Source: Cytidiella melzeri (lineage: Eukaryota > Basidiomycota > Agaricomycetes > Polyporales > Irpicaceae). From it: a stretch of 64,000 nucleotides of DNA. A program made the translations under genes and the position numbers. The stretch is taken from contig JABYQR010000075.1 in assembly GCA_022592445.1 (NCBI GenBank), positions 1 through 64,000 of the forward strand. Direction: 5' to 3'. Below, one piece after another: positions 35,520 through 45,689 of the stretch; the stretch's first letter is position 1; each line of letters starts with the position of its first letter. The notes below the pieces were generated by a model. That model was not told where the DNA came from and ran no database searches. It saw only the letters and a list, made by a program, of their open reading frames with translations.

Positions 35520-36380
35520 ATGGTCAACGACCTGCGCCGCGCTCTGGAGGCAGCCACCGCGCTGCATGCACTTCTGGCCGCCGCACACGTCCCTCACGCT
35601 TTCTATGGCGGCTTCATGGTTTCCCTGCTGGCGAACGCACCTCAATGTGATGTGAGTTGTGGTGTCACTCTTGGTCAAGAACATATGCAGACTTCTTGAT
35701 ACGTGCACCCAGGAAATCTTCTGCATAGTGGAGGGTGGGCCAACTCATCCATTCCGTAGGGTGCGACAAGCTTGCACAACCAGCCACGAAGTAATTATAC
35801 GAGCGTCGCCATGGACAAATCGGTAATGACCTATGACTATATAACCTGCATGCCGCTCCCTTATACCTGACAAGATTACACGCGGTCTACACCAAACTTA
35901 TACCACCGATAGACGTCAGAAAAAGTATTTATATGCCTCAGGATGAGTTGCTGAGTACCACTCTTTCAGATCGAAATTCTACCAGCCGGCGAACAGGGTC
36001 CACGCCGTCTGGATGCTACGACTGTTATGGACATTGGAGGTATTCCAGTCCTGACAATATCTGAACTCCTCAGAGCCAAAATCAAGGCGTGGGTAATGTA
36101 CGCATGAAACGTCTGTCTGCCACAGACCTCACTCACGGATACCTTGAGATAGTCGGCGCTCAGAGCATGATGCAAATGACATCGTGTATACTTTAAGTCA
36201 CTATTGGAACCAAATTGACATCAATCGCATACCGGAGCAGGATATGCCCGACTTTGTTGCCCGCTACCCAGCTGCGGGGCCCGCGTGGACCGAGCTAAAG
36301 AGAAAATACAGAATGTGCGTTAGCTGCTTCTCCTTTTTTTTTGAACTTGATTAAAGCAGTATGCTGTTTTTAGGCGATAG
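35520..36380 (+). CDS. Small nucleotidyltransferase-fold-like protein, 192 aa
   Basis: Six exons (35520-35651, 35713-35822, 35875-35914, 35970-36097, 36153-36314, 36374-36380) total 579 nt and close in frame; the last is only 7 nt and completes Met, Arg and stop. The product has HALLAAAHVPHAFYGGFMVS followed by a CDEIFCIVEGG strand, RLDATTVMDIGGIPVLTISE, LLRAKIKAW and DANDIVYTLSHYW. The order (helix, GG turn, strand with acidic residues, later KxKAW helix and an acidic D-A-N-D-I segment) resembles the minimal nucleotidyltransferase fold seen in MNT/AbiEii-like proteins and in many small basidiomycete proteins of unknown role. The fold call is moderate; substrate and pathway are unknown. Confidence 0.6.
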
Positions 36381-36598
36381 CAGCCTATTGGCTCAATAGT
36401 GGTAAATAAAAAGCTGGCGAGGAACGTATGCCTCGTCGCCGCTGTGACCTGTACTAGGACTCATTACATCGGCCAACACACTCATGGTGTGTATGGCGAC
36501 CTCACCTACCACTGTATTACTATCGCATATCCACATTGGACACATCGCACGGCTCCTGGACATATGGCATCACTGTGTAACTCTCGGTTCCACTTGCA

Positions 36599-36858
36599 AT
36601 GCACACTGCAACCCCAGATTTTGAGACCAGTCTTAGTCTGGAACAGAGTGTGTGGAGAGACATGCTCTCGGACCTAACCGCCGACAATTCACTTTTGAGT
36701 TATTACATGCTCGCGAGGTATCATGCCCAATGCTGCTAACCGTCTTTGTATCAGGAGACATCACTAGCCGGCAAAAGACACCTGGCCCTGAAGCATCACA
36801 TGCCATTGCTCGTTGGGCAGGAGGCCTTGCGGCTACTGCCGCTTGTATATTCTTCTGA
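36599..36858 (+). CDS. Possible 69-aa protein with hydrophobic C-terminus
   Basis: Exons 36599-36717 and 36768-36858 join through a 50-nt intron (donor GTATCA, branch GCTAAC, acceptor ACTAG) and give 69 residues. The first half is acidic (FETSLSLEQSVWRDMLSDL), and the C-terminus is ARWAGGLAATAACIFF, which could be a tail anchor. An alternative frame further downstream (YQFEDCDFRVTN near 36880) also looks coding-like, so the true 3' structure may differ. No family recognised. Confidence 0.35.
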
Positions 36859-37877
36859 ATCGTGGCGTCAGGTATCAGTTCGAAGACTGCGACTTCCGCG
36901 TTACAAACATACGGTGTCTCATCAAGCTCTCCCCGGTATCTGTAGTCTGTGCGACCGAGATTCCACACAACATGGTGAGAACTAGTCAACCGTTTCTTCT
37001 CTGCCGAAAGAGCTGACTGAAATGTTTTCTGGCATCAGATAAGACAAACACGCATGAGAAACGCGAGGGTCTCTCTCAATTGACCGCTCGTACGAACGAT
37101 TGGAGGCCTCGACGATCAGCCGCTCCTTCATGTACCAGCTTTGTGGTTCATAGCTAAAACCTAAAAACTAGCAAGGCAACATACATCGGGACAATCGCGG
37201 GTGGTTATCAGGTACGCAGCGGGGAGCAGACGATATCAATTGATCCTGGACTTGGTCAGCAAGAAGGCCCTCACGGTCAGATATCCGAGCGCAATAAACA
37301 CCAGAAAGGCGGCATGCAGGTCGGAGTGAGTTTAGGGTGCAATATTGCAAAGTTGGTTGGCTGCATGGTAGATAAGCGATCTAACACCACGTTTCCGCCC
37401 ATGATACAGCCCAGATTACCACCCTCAACGTGTGTCTGGCATCGAGATGCTCGCTGTCCAATAAACGACCCTTCAATGTCTGGCTTAGGTTTTTGGTCCG
37501 CTCTCTGTTGTGCATTCCTGGCCTTCGCGGTACAAAGTATCGCCTCTCTGACTACTAAGTACTGAATTTGTCTTGTGAACATAACGCGATGAGCTCAGCT
37601 GCACTCACAGGAGCCCACAAGTGGATATATTCGGATGAAACGCGGGTATCACAATACTAAAGCCGTTATCTCTGCGGCAGGTTTACTCATTTTCAGCCCG
37701 CGCGCGTTCCACTCAGATAGTCTATCTATCCCCTTACCAACAACTTTCGATTGCATAGATGGACAACAGAGTGTGAGTAGCATGGGAGGTTGAACGAACC
37801 ACGCAGGCGTGCAATGCGTTGAAAAGAACCGGGATAGAAATGACATTATGAATTATTCTTTCTACATATCAGTCTAA
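36859..37877. other. Intergenic upstream of tRNA-Val
   Basis: About 1 kb. Frames on both strands at 37314-37582 overlap each other, lack splice logic and have no motif. I see no gene here that I can support. Confidence 0.4.
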
Positions 37878-37949
37878 GGTTCGATGGTGTAGTGGTTATC
37901 ACTCCTGTCTTACACACAGGCGGTCGTCAGTTCGATCCTGGCTCGAGCC
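37878..37949 (+). tRNA. tRNA-Val (anticodon TAC), no intron
   Basis: 72 nt fold as a complete cloverleaf: 7-bp acceptor GGTTCGA/TCGAGCC (one T-G pair), D arm with GTG/CAC around TAGTGGTTAT, anticodon stem CCTGT/ACAGG with loop CTTACAC (anticodon TAC, reads GTA), variable CGGTC, T arm GTCAG-TTCGATC-CTGGC. The A box (TGGTGTAGTGG) and B box (GTTCGATCC) for RNA polymerase III are present. CCA is not encoded, as expected in a eukaryote. Confidence 0.95.
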
Positions 37950-38088
37950 AACTTTTTATGGTGTTTGTAATGCTTCGCGTTTCACGTTTCGTTTCAAAGC
38001 GAGAACAAACACGGACGCCTCGGAGCAATGAGATTTGTAACTCTTGCCAAAACCTCCATCTTGCCTGCGAGAAAGTTTCGGCGCCGGG

Positions 38089-39208
38089 ATGCCCATCATC
38101 ACTGCGTCCATTGATACGTTTCTCATAACTGCAGCAGCAGTGACGGCAGGGACGTACTACTTATTCTTCAGACGAACTCAGGCCAATTCTCAGTCACCAT
38201 ACCGCAACGCCCTTACGATCTTTGTCATTCTCCACACTCTCTATATCATTTACGTATCTACTATACGGTCGCCGCCAAACTTATTCAGGAGTTTAGGGAT
38301 TCCTCTGAACACTTCTGCGCAGAAGATACGATCCAAAATACTCGACTCTGCTGGGCTCCAACCGAATGCCACTCTTCCAAGGCCGCTCGAGACTCTCCTT
38401 ACCCGTTTGTCGTCCTTTGATGGTAGAAATGTGTACGTTAGGTGAGTAACAACGTATTTTTACATGTGTGCGTGCCTAATGGTACGTTGTTTACAAGATT
38501 CGGCCAGTCAGTAATACAAGACTGTGAATACTGCCGTACACTCGAACACTACGCGCTCTTTGCCCTACCGCGGCCTCTTCTTCAATACGTCCGGGAAGCA
38601 GCAGTCGTCGGCTTGATAACTACGAGAGACAGTCACCGCAGCCGCTGGAGGACCCTCGGAATTGCGTTACTTATGGTCGCTGGATTGCTGGAGGCGTATT
38701 GCCTGATGAGCGCGAACATCACCATGCCGAGGAATGGTAAAGGAACACTCTACGTATGTCCCTATTGTCATCTTAATTGTACAGTGTTCTCAACGCGTGG
38801 CTGTGTACTTTGCAGTGGGCCGACGCATGTTGGTTTGCTCGCCAATTCCTCTTCGCCGTTCTTCCCATCGTGATACACTCCCTCCCATCCAGTCCACCGC
38901 TGAACTCCTTGACGGGTATGCTGCAAACAAAGGGAACGCTGGATACGGCACTTCAGCGAGTGATGATGCTCAAGTATATACGTGGCGCAATTGCCCGCGA
39001 TCCGGCATTGAGAGAGTCATCCACGCAGTGGTGGGAGAGGCAGAAGACAGTCGGCGAGTGGGCGAGAGAAGACGAGATCGTGCAGAAGACGGCGGAGAAG
39101 TTGGGTAATGGTTTCGTTGAGGGTATGGGAGAGGCAAAGTTGCTCCCAAAGTTGCGGGCAATTGCAGAGGCGGTAATACCGAAAGTAGATCCCAAACCCA
39201 CGACTTGA
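38089..39208 (+). CDS. Multi-pass membrane protein of unknown function
   Basis: Three exons, with introns near 38441-38497 and 38754-38816, the second closed by a TTGCAG acceptor. The start at 38089 (MPIITASIDTFLITAAAVTA) directly begins a first hydrophobic helix. Further helices are NALTIFVILHTLYIIYV, TLGIALLMVAGLLEAYCLM and FLFAVLPIVIHSL. Between them lies DCEYCRTLEHYALFALPRPL with a CxxC-like Cys pair. The C-terminal 100 residues are soluble and helical (QRVMMLKYIRGAIARDP, WWERQKTVGEWAREDEIVQK). The topology suggests an ER or other endomembrane protein. It resembles a conserved fungal membrane-protein group, but I cannot name a function. No disruption seen. Confidence 0.65.
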
Positions 39209-39481
39209 AAGTACAACATGATGTTGTGACAGGACATTCGGACTCGCCGTGTTCATATTGTAGCGTTATGAGTAAACATATTCATAAATTATAGCTCTCT
39301 TTCCATGTCAGAGATGAAACACATAAGATTTCTACGAAAATGACAATTCATGGGTGAGGCCTGAAGGTGCGAAAGGAGGATCTTAGCATGAATCCAAGAT
39401 TTGAGTCAACTAATTATCATTACAAAAGCAGTCGTGCAATGTGGATGCAATGTCCAGTGTCGTGAGTCAGTCTAATAAAGA

Positions 39482-41326
39482 TCAGGCAGCCAACTTCAAC
39501 GGCTCCAAAGGATGCGCTGCCTCAGAGGCTAACTCTTCTTCAAGCACCCGCCTTGCTTCAGGAAGAACAACGGGTATACCATCTTCGTAGCTGGCTCCGA
39601 AATACTTTGGGACAAAGCTGCACTGTGGTCAGTGACATCCATCTGTCAAGTCAAGACGAACGTACCTGCTCCCCTTCCTCTTTCGTTCCGCCGCATCAGC
39701 TCTCTGCTTCTCCTCAATACTGTGCTTGATCTTGTTCGCTTCTCCGTACTGCTTGTTGATCAAGTTTCTCGTGACGTGCTCCCAAAGCTTCCTGCTCTCG
39801 GTGGGGAGCTGCTTTTCCAAAGGCCGCACAATCTTCGGTACGACTTGGAGCTGGCTCAGGTCGATGAGCAGCTTGTAGTCAGAGTCTGGCTCTGAGGCGA
39901 GCTTCCACTTGATCGCGTGCTTCCACGAGCCATGGAATTGTGCAACGACGCGAGACCGTGGAACATGTCTGACCTTTGTCCACTCGTGGTGCGCGATTCC
40001 CTCGGGGTCATAGGTATGTATGACACCTTCGCACAGGAAATGGGCACGTCCAAGCCAAGATTCCTCCTTATACTCGATCACCGTTCGCAGTTGCTGACCA
40101 TCCTTGCCTGACTTGGACCCGGAGCAGGTGATGGTCGTCGAGTCGCTGAAGGTGATGTAGAAGTTGCCTCGCAGAATGCCGTTGACACTAGCAGTGGGAT
40201 GTGTGACTTGGTACGTCTCGCCCTCGGCATGCCCACCAGTACCACGGATAAAGATACCCTTGTTGAACGAGCCTGCGGCCACACGCACGTTCATGCCCGA
40301 CACCTTGGCCGTGATCTGGTCGATGCCGACCATTTCGAGCTGGCGGCTGGGGCAAATCGCCAAGAACGCGCTAACGGGAGGGTGGTGGGACACTTGCTCG
40401 GTGAGGTAGGCGATGCGCACCCGAGGACCGTCGGCTGTGGGAGGAGGCTCGTCGCCTTCAATGAGCTTGATCGGCTCCTCCTTAACCTCCAAGCTCAGCT
40501 TTGACATTTGAGCGTCCATTTCTGTCACGAAAAGCTCTGGCGATGTAGCCGGGGTGCTCTTCGTGGGGGTATCTGTGACTGAAGCTACCTGGGACTCTGC
40601 GCTCTTGAGACTGCTCACCCCGCTCTTGGTGCTAGCAGTATCCGACCGCTCGCTCGGGGGGAGTTGGGAGATCGAGGAGGATGCAGCCGCTTCAGAGAGG
40701 TAAAGATGCTGAATGGGAGGCTGTGCTGGGTCATCGACGGGGTATGCAACGGGGAGAACATCCCAGTGTGCTTGAAAGTGTTCGCCCAAGACAGAGTTGT
40801 ACGGTTTGCATACTTTGCCATGCTGGTTATACAGAGATAGTAAGCACAAGAATGTGCAAGAAGGATGATTATGGCCGCACAATAAACTTCAAATCCTTAG
40901 CAAAGCCGAATCGTAGCACTGCAAGCATCCTCTCAAGTGGGTCGGCGGAATCATTGATCCTGGATGTAGCTCGACATCAAGATTGACTGTTGAGTGATAG
41001 TGTGAGGACTCACGCAGCGAACAAGTCCGGTCTATCCAGATAATGCCAGTACTCGAGGTTGGGAATAGGCTCAAGCAACGAAGCCGGAAGAGAGAGTCGC
41101 CTGCAAGAAGTTGGCCACAGTGCCCGTACTGAACGTACTGCACACTTACATGGATGCGATGTCCTTGACTCCTAGACATTTCTTGACCAAGGTGATGATC
41201 ATCTTGAGCTTTGAGCTGTCCCCACCGTCGCCAGTGTCGGGGACGGATACCGCTGCATCTTCCGTCTCCTCATCATGGGCGTGCTCAGGATAAGGGTTGC
41301 CAGCAACGTCGCCTTTGGAAGTCATG
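39482..41326 (-). CDS. Oxysterol-binding protein-related protein (Osh type)
   Basis: Lipid-transfer protein of the OSBP/Osh family. The start at 41326 gives MTSKGDVAGNPYPEHAHDEE. After short exons (KMIITLVKKCLGVKDIAS, LEPIPNLEYWHYLDRPDLF) comes the ORD: NSVLGEHFQAHW, the family signature EQVSHHPPVSAF, VRVAAGSFNKGIFIRG, FYITFSDSTTITCSG, WLGRAHFLCEGVIHTYD and the C-terminal ESRKLWEHVTRNL with EEKQRADAAERKRK. The last exon adds FVPKYFGASYEDGIP and ends PLKLAA. There is no PH domain or ankyrin repeat, so it matches the short Osh4-7-like type, except for a Ser-rich insertion (about 100 residues) between NSVLGEH and the HHPP motif. Such proteins exchange sterol or phosphatidylserine for PI4P at membrane contacts. 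The HHPP motif is intact. Confidence 0.92.
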
Positions 41327-41740
41327 GTAGGAGAGAGTCGTCAACGACGGGCAAGGGAGTGTCGGTCCTCCAAGATGATGGAAGTAGAAGGAAAGGATGG
41401 CAAAGATGTGAGTACCCGCAACTTTTGCCTATCAACGTTCGTACTAAATGATTCGTGATAGGTGGCAACGTTGGGCTATGTACTCGCAAACAAAACTGAA
41501 ACAGCCCGGGTTCCACTTCAAAACCAAGGGAAAACACTACATGACTGCATGACTGTGCTTGTTCACTTCACCGCAGTGCTGGATGATGCAGGAAATAATA
41601 ATTGGAATGTGTCACGGCCGATTCAGACCTGAGACGAACAAAGACATATTCCCCAATTCCAGACAGTCTCTGCGCGAAAGACACAATATCAGACTAGATA
41701 TTCGACTTGCACATTTCGCGAAAGTCGAGTGAAAAACAAT
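41327..41740. other. Intergenic between the OSBP gene and tRNA-Val(CAC)
   Basis: About 400 bases, no supported gene; presumably the OSBP promoter on the minus strand. Confidence 0.4.
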
Positions 41741-41822
41741 GGTTCAACCCAGGTTCGAACTGGGGACCTCCTGTGCACAATACTTGTGAGACAGACGTGA
41801 TAACCAACTACACCACTGAACC
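41741..41822 (-). tRNA. tRNA-Val (anticodon CAC) with a 9-nt intron
   Basis: 82 nt on the minus strand: acceptor GGTTCAG/TTGAACC, D arm GTG/CAC around TAGTTGGTTAT, anticodon stem TCTGT/ACAGG, loop CTCACA...C with anticodon CAC, variable AGGTC, T arm CCCAG-TTCGAAC-CTGGG. Nine extra bases (AGTATTGTG) sit after the base 3' of the anticodon, the canonical place for nuclear tRNA introns, so splicing by tRNA endonuclease is expected. Removing them leaves 73 nt. Confidence 0.9.
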
Positions 41823-42007
41823 CACAAAGGCGCCTGCTATGTATATTTATATGTATTGCACAAGTAGTCGAGCTGATCATGACTACACTCGAACTTGAAC
41901 CCCGACTACACATAAACTCTCAGGTACGCAAAGGTAGTCTTTGGCTTAACATCGTAATTCTCTGAACATCCGCAGCAGGGCTACAACGCTACCGGCAGTT
42001 CGCGGTA

Positions 42008-43785
42008 ATGGACCCGATAACCATCGCGTGAGTGTGTCTTGGCTACTTACTGCAAGCTACAACAACATTGAACACGCTGCAGTATGATATGTGACTTCTT
42101 CCACCCAAACGTTGGTGGAGTCGAAAATCACATTTATATGCTCAGCGCAAACCTCATTCGACGCGGACACAACGTAGGTCAGTTTCCCAAACCTGCTCGA
42201 CTGTAGCTGAAAGTTGACAGGTCATTGTGATCACACATAGCCACCCTCCAGACCGCGTGGGTATTCGCTGGTTGTTGCCCTCATTGAAAGTGTATTACAT
42301 ACCCTTCCTGACGATCGCTTCGTCCGCAACACTCCCCAACTTTCTTACATTCCTCCCTTACTTACGGACTATTGTGCTTCGCGAGGGTGTGCAGCTCATA
42401 CATGCACATGCGAGTCTATCATCGCTGGCACATGAAGGCATCCTTCACGCACACCTGATGTGTGTGCGCACGGTATTCACCGATCATAGCCTATTTGGCT
42501 TCGACGACGCTGCTAGTATATTGACCAACAAGTTGCTCGAAGCCGCATTGAGAAACGTAGATGCCGCCATTTGTGTTTCGAATACTGGGTACGCTATATT
42601 TTCTTGTGTTGGAACTGGTGCGCTAACTCTCCTTCTTTAGACGTGAAAATACTGTTCTGCGAGCACGACTAGTTCCTGAAACGGTCTACGTCATACCCAA
42701 CGCGATTGTTGCAGACCACTTCAAGCCGGCAACAGAGTCCCCCATATCTGACAAAGGTAATACATGAAAGTCATCAAATCATGACTAACTTCCCTTGCAG
42801 TGACCATTATCGTTGTTTCTCGTCTGGCCTACCGGAAGGGCGTCGACTTGTTAGTTGCAACTGCACCGCGCATCTGTAAACTCTTCCCGAACGTCCGCTT
42901 TGTTATCGGTGTGTCTTTTCAAAAACCGCTTTTTAGAACATGGCTCAAGAATCTTTCAGGAGGAGAAGGGCCCAAGATGATTGACCTGCTACAGATGCGT
43001 GAGAAGCATCTCTTGCAAGATCGCATAGAGCTTCTGGGACTGGTGAAGCACAGCGACGTACGGGATGTACGTCACAGCAGTGTATACATGATATCACTTT
43101 CTCACTTTCATCGACAATGGCAGGTCCTAACACGCGGAACGATATTCATGAACACATCACTAACAGAGTCATTCGGAATCGCCATTTTGGAAGCAGCTTG
43201 TACCGGCCTCTACGTCGTGTCAACGCGTGTAGGAGGAGTACCTGAGATCCTCCCTCCCGACATGATATCCTTCGCCAACCCGGACGAGGACGATGTCGTG
43301 CGTGCCATGTCGGAAGCAATTCAGCTGGTTCAAGCTGGGAAACACGACCCGCAGGCGGCGCACCAGCGTATCCGCGGGTTCTACGACTGGCCAGATGTCG
43401 CTGAGCGAGTAGAGCGCGTGTATGATACGGTCATGCGCAGTGAACCATACGACTTTTGGACGAGAATCCAGCGGTAAGTTACGCATTGTACTGAGGTCCT
43501 GTCAATCTCATGAGGACGTATAGGACGTTAGAGCTCGGCCGGTTCTTCGGGCTGATCTTTGCCATCATCCTCATGGTAGCTTGTTTATTTTTCCAGTTCC
43601 TGGAGTGGTTGTTGCCAGAGTGTGACATGGACAGGGTAGAAATGCACTGGAAGCACGAATGCTATGTAGAGGTATGTCAAGGCTATCAGTACCTATTGCA
43701 CAAAGACTTTGAAGTCATTCTGCAGTTGGTCGAGCAACATGAAAACAAGGTGAAGGCACAGGAAGAGCAATGTCAATCACCCTGA
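42008..43785 (+). CDS. GPI3: PIG-A/GPI3: catalytic GlcNAc transferase of GPI-anchor synthesis
   Basis: GT4-family glycosyltransferase that adds GlcNAc to phosphatidylinositol on the cytosolic ER face, the first step of GPI-anchor synthesis. Exon 1 is 20 nt (42008-42027). The spliced product has [28 protein letters not shown] family blocks [62 protein letters not shown] formed across an intron near 42910-42959, [16 protein letters not shown] with the conserved E...E pair, and [11 protein letters not shown]-terminal transmembrane helix ([20 protein letters not shown]) anchors it in the ER. The stop is at 43785. Introns at about 42179-42221, 42590, 42757 and 43069 all close in frame. The gene looks intact. 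Confidence 0.92.
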
Positions 43786-44019
43786 AGGTCATTGAGGGCA
43801 AGATATGCCTTGAACGCTGCAGGCTCTCGCTTCTTCAGTAATGTATCGCACAAACAGAATTCTTGGCAACAGAGAGGCTGTCTGGCGGTTCAGACGTTTC
43901 TTACTGCTCTCATCGCAAATCGAGAAGCCGCGTCAGTGGTCGGCGGCTTAGTCAAACCGTATACACACAACGGCGCGGTTTTCCTCCAAACAACAAAAAC
44001 GCCCAGGACGTGCTGGAGA

Positions 44020-44027
44020 TATATAAG
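44020..44027 (+). promoter_or_regulatory. TATA box of the MDR oxidoreductase gene
   Basis: TATATAAG lies about 50 bases before the ATG at 44075, in a normal core-promoter position. Confidence 0.5.
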
Positions 44028-44074
44028 TACAGGAGCGATAGCAGCAATGACAAGACACGCAAATCTTGTTCAAC

Positions 44075-45202
44075 ATGACTTCTCTTCCCCAAACCCACCG
44101 CGCTCTCGTCCTCACCCAACATGGGTCCCCTCCAACCCTCCATGATATCCCTCTCCCCACCGCAACCCAAGGCAGCGCCCTCGTCCGCATCGTCCACTCC
44201 AGTATCATCTCCTACATGTCCGAAGTCTACGTCTCCCGCAAACGTCCCTACCCCTACCCCCTCCCGCTCGTCCCAGGCACGAGCGCCATAGGCAGGATCG
44301 TCTCCGTAGGACCCGACGCCACGACCCTGCGTCCCGGACAGCTCGTTCATATCAACTGCCTCATCCGGGGCCGGGACGACCCTTCGGCGATGATCCTGCA
44401 AGGCCTATCCGAGGGCTTCACGGACGGCAGTCGAAAGTTGATTCAAGGCGAGTGGCGAGATGGGACGTTTGCAGAGTACGCAAAGGTGCCGTTGGAGAAC
44501 TGTTTTGTGTTGGATGAAGCGAGGTTGTGTGGCTCGGGAGGGTTGGGATATAACTATGCGCAATTGACCTACATATCGGCTTTGCTCGTCCCGTACGGCG
44601 GGCTACGCGACATTGGGCTTCAAGCAGGCGAGACCGTCATCGTCGCCCCCGCGACAGGCGCGTTTGGAGGTGCTGCTGTCATGGTCGCCTTGGCCATGGG
44701 AGCACGGGTGATCGCGATGGGTAGGAACGTCGAGAAATTGAAAAAGGTGGCGAACGTGTACGGTGGTGGGGGAGCGTCTGACGGGCGAGTGGAAATTGTG
44801 CCTATTATGGGCGATGTCCAGCAGGAGACGGCAGCGCTAAGTGCCTTTGGCCCTGTCGACGCGTTCTTTGATATATCCCCGCCCGAAGCTGGCCAATCGA
44901 CACATCTGAAGAGTGCCATTGCTGCGTTGAGGCATGGGGGGCGAGTGAGCATGATGGGAGGGATCACAGGCGACGTGGGCTTTCCATATGCACAGCTCAT
45001 GTTTCGCAACATCCAGCTGAAAGGAAAGTGGATGTACGAGAGGGACGACATCGTTGCTCTGATACAGATGGTGAGGTTGGGAGTGCTAAAGTTGGATAAG
45101 GTTGAGGTTATGGGAGAGTTTGCGTTGGCCGACTGGGAGAAGGCGTTCGAGGTGGCAGCTCAAAATGCAAACATTGGACAAGTGACGATGTTCTCACCTT
45201 GA
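44075..45202 (+). CDS. Intronless MDR-superfamily oxidoreductase, 375 aa
   Basis: A single open frame of 1128 nt. The N-terminal GroES-like fold shows SALVRIVHSSIISYMSEVYV, VPGTSAIGRIVSVGPDA and LRPGQLVHINCLIRG. The Rossmann part has VIVAPATGAFGGAAVMVALA and RVIAMGRNVEKL, then GRVSMMGGITGDVGFPY and a C-terminal FEVAAQNANIGQVTMF. This is the medium-chain dehydrogenase/reductase family. The structural and catalytic zinc Cys/His ligands of classic alcohol dehydrogenases are missing, so a quinone-oxidoreductase or enoyl-reductase-like, NADP(H)-using enzyme is more likely. Lack of introns is unusual among the neighbours, and the GC-rich N-terminal part differs slightly in base use. The substrate cannot be told from the sequence. 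Confidence 0.85.
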   Translation: MTSLPQTHRALVLTQHGSPPTLHDIPLPTATQGSALVRIVHSSIISYMSEVYVSRKRPYPYPLPLVPGTSAIGRIVSVGPDATTLRPGQLVHINCLIRGRDDPSAMILQGLSEGFTDGSRKLIQGEWRDGTFAEYAKVPLENCFVLDEARLCGSGGLGYNYAQLTYISALLVPYGGLRDIGLQAGETVIVAPATGAFGGAAVMVALAMGARVIAMGRNVEKLKKVANVYGGGGASDGRVEIVPIMGDVQQETAALSAFGPVDAFFDISPPEAGQSTHLKSAIAALRHGGRVSMMGGITGDVGFPYAQLMFRNIQLKGKWMYERDDIVALIQMVRLGVLKLDKVEVMGEFALADWEKAFEVAAQNANIGQVTMFSP

Positions 45203-45689
45203 GACTGTTGTTGGCTGTATAAACGGGAGGTTTAGGAGTACAAGAGGGGAAGAGTATAGACATATAAGATTATGGCTGCAAAACTTGTGATCGTCGTGAA
45301 GATATAAATAAAGGCAGGTAATTGCATGGACGAGGGTCATGGAGCGGAGGTAACGATTAAGCAACGCTATCCGGAACTGTCTTGAACAGTAGCAACAGAG
45401 AGATGACAATAACACGGAGTATGACGAGAGTGGAATACGCTGTGCCGACTAAACCAAGCTAGGAGGTTGAAACGATTCATGCCGGGATGGGAAGTAGTAG
45501 GAATGAAGCGAGAGCCTCGAGAGAATGTATGGAAGCAGTCCGTAAATGTTGAATAATGTGGAAGAAAGGAAGTGGGGCATATATGCGCAGGTGACAGAAC
45601 TACGAGTATTAGAAAAGTCAGATTTGACGTTGAACACAGTTGTACAATGCTTACTTAGCAACAAGTAGAACCTGGTTTTCTCACAATCA
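45203..45689. other. Convergent 3' region between the MDR gene and the membrane-protein gene
   Basis: About 490 bases without a supported gene; only short minus-strand frames. Confidence 0.5.

Noticed and set aside
42890..42960. Apparent insertion (VSFQKPLF...) in PIG-A
   Set aside because: It is an intron with a GTGTGT donor and CTTTCAG acceptor; splicing gives the expected VIGGEGPKM.
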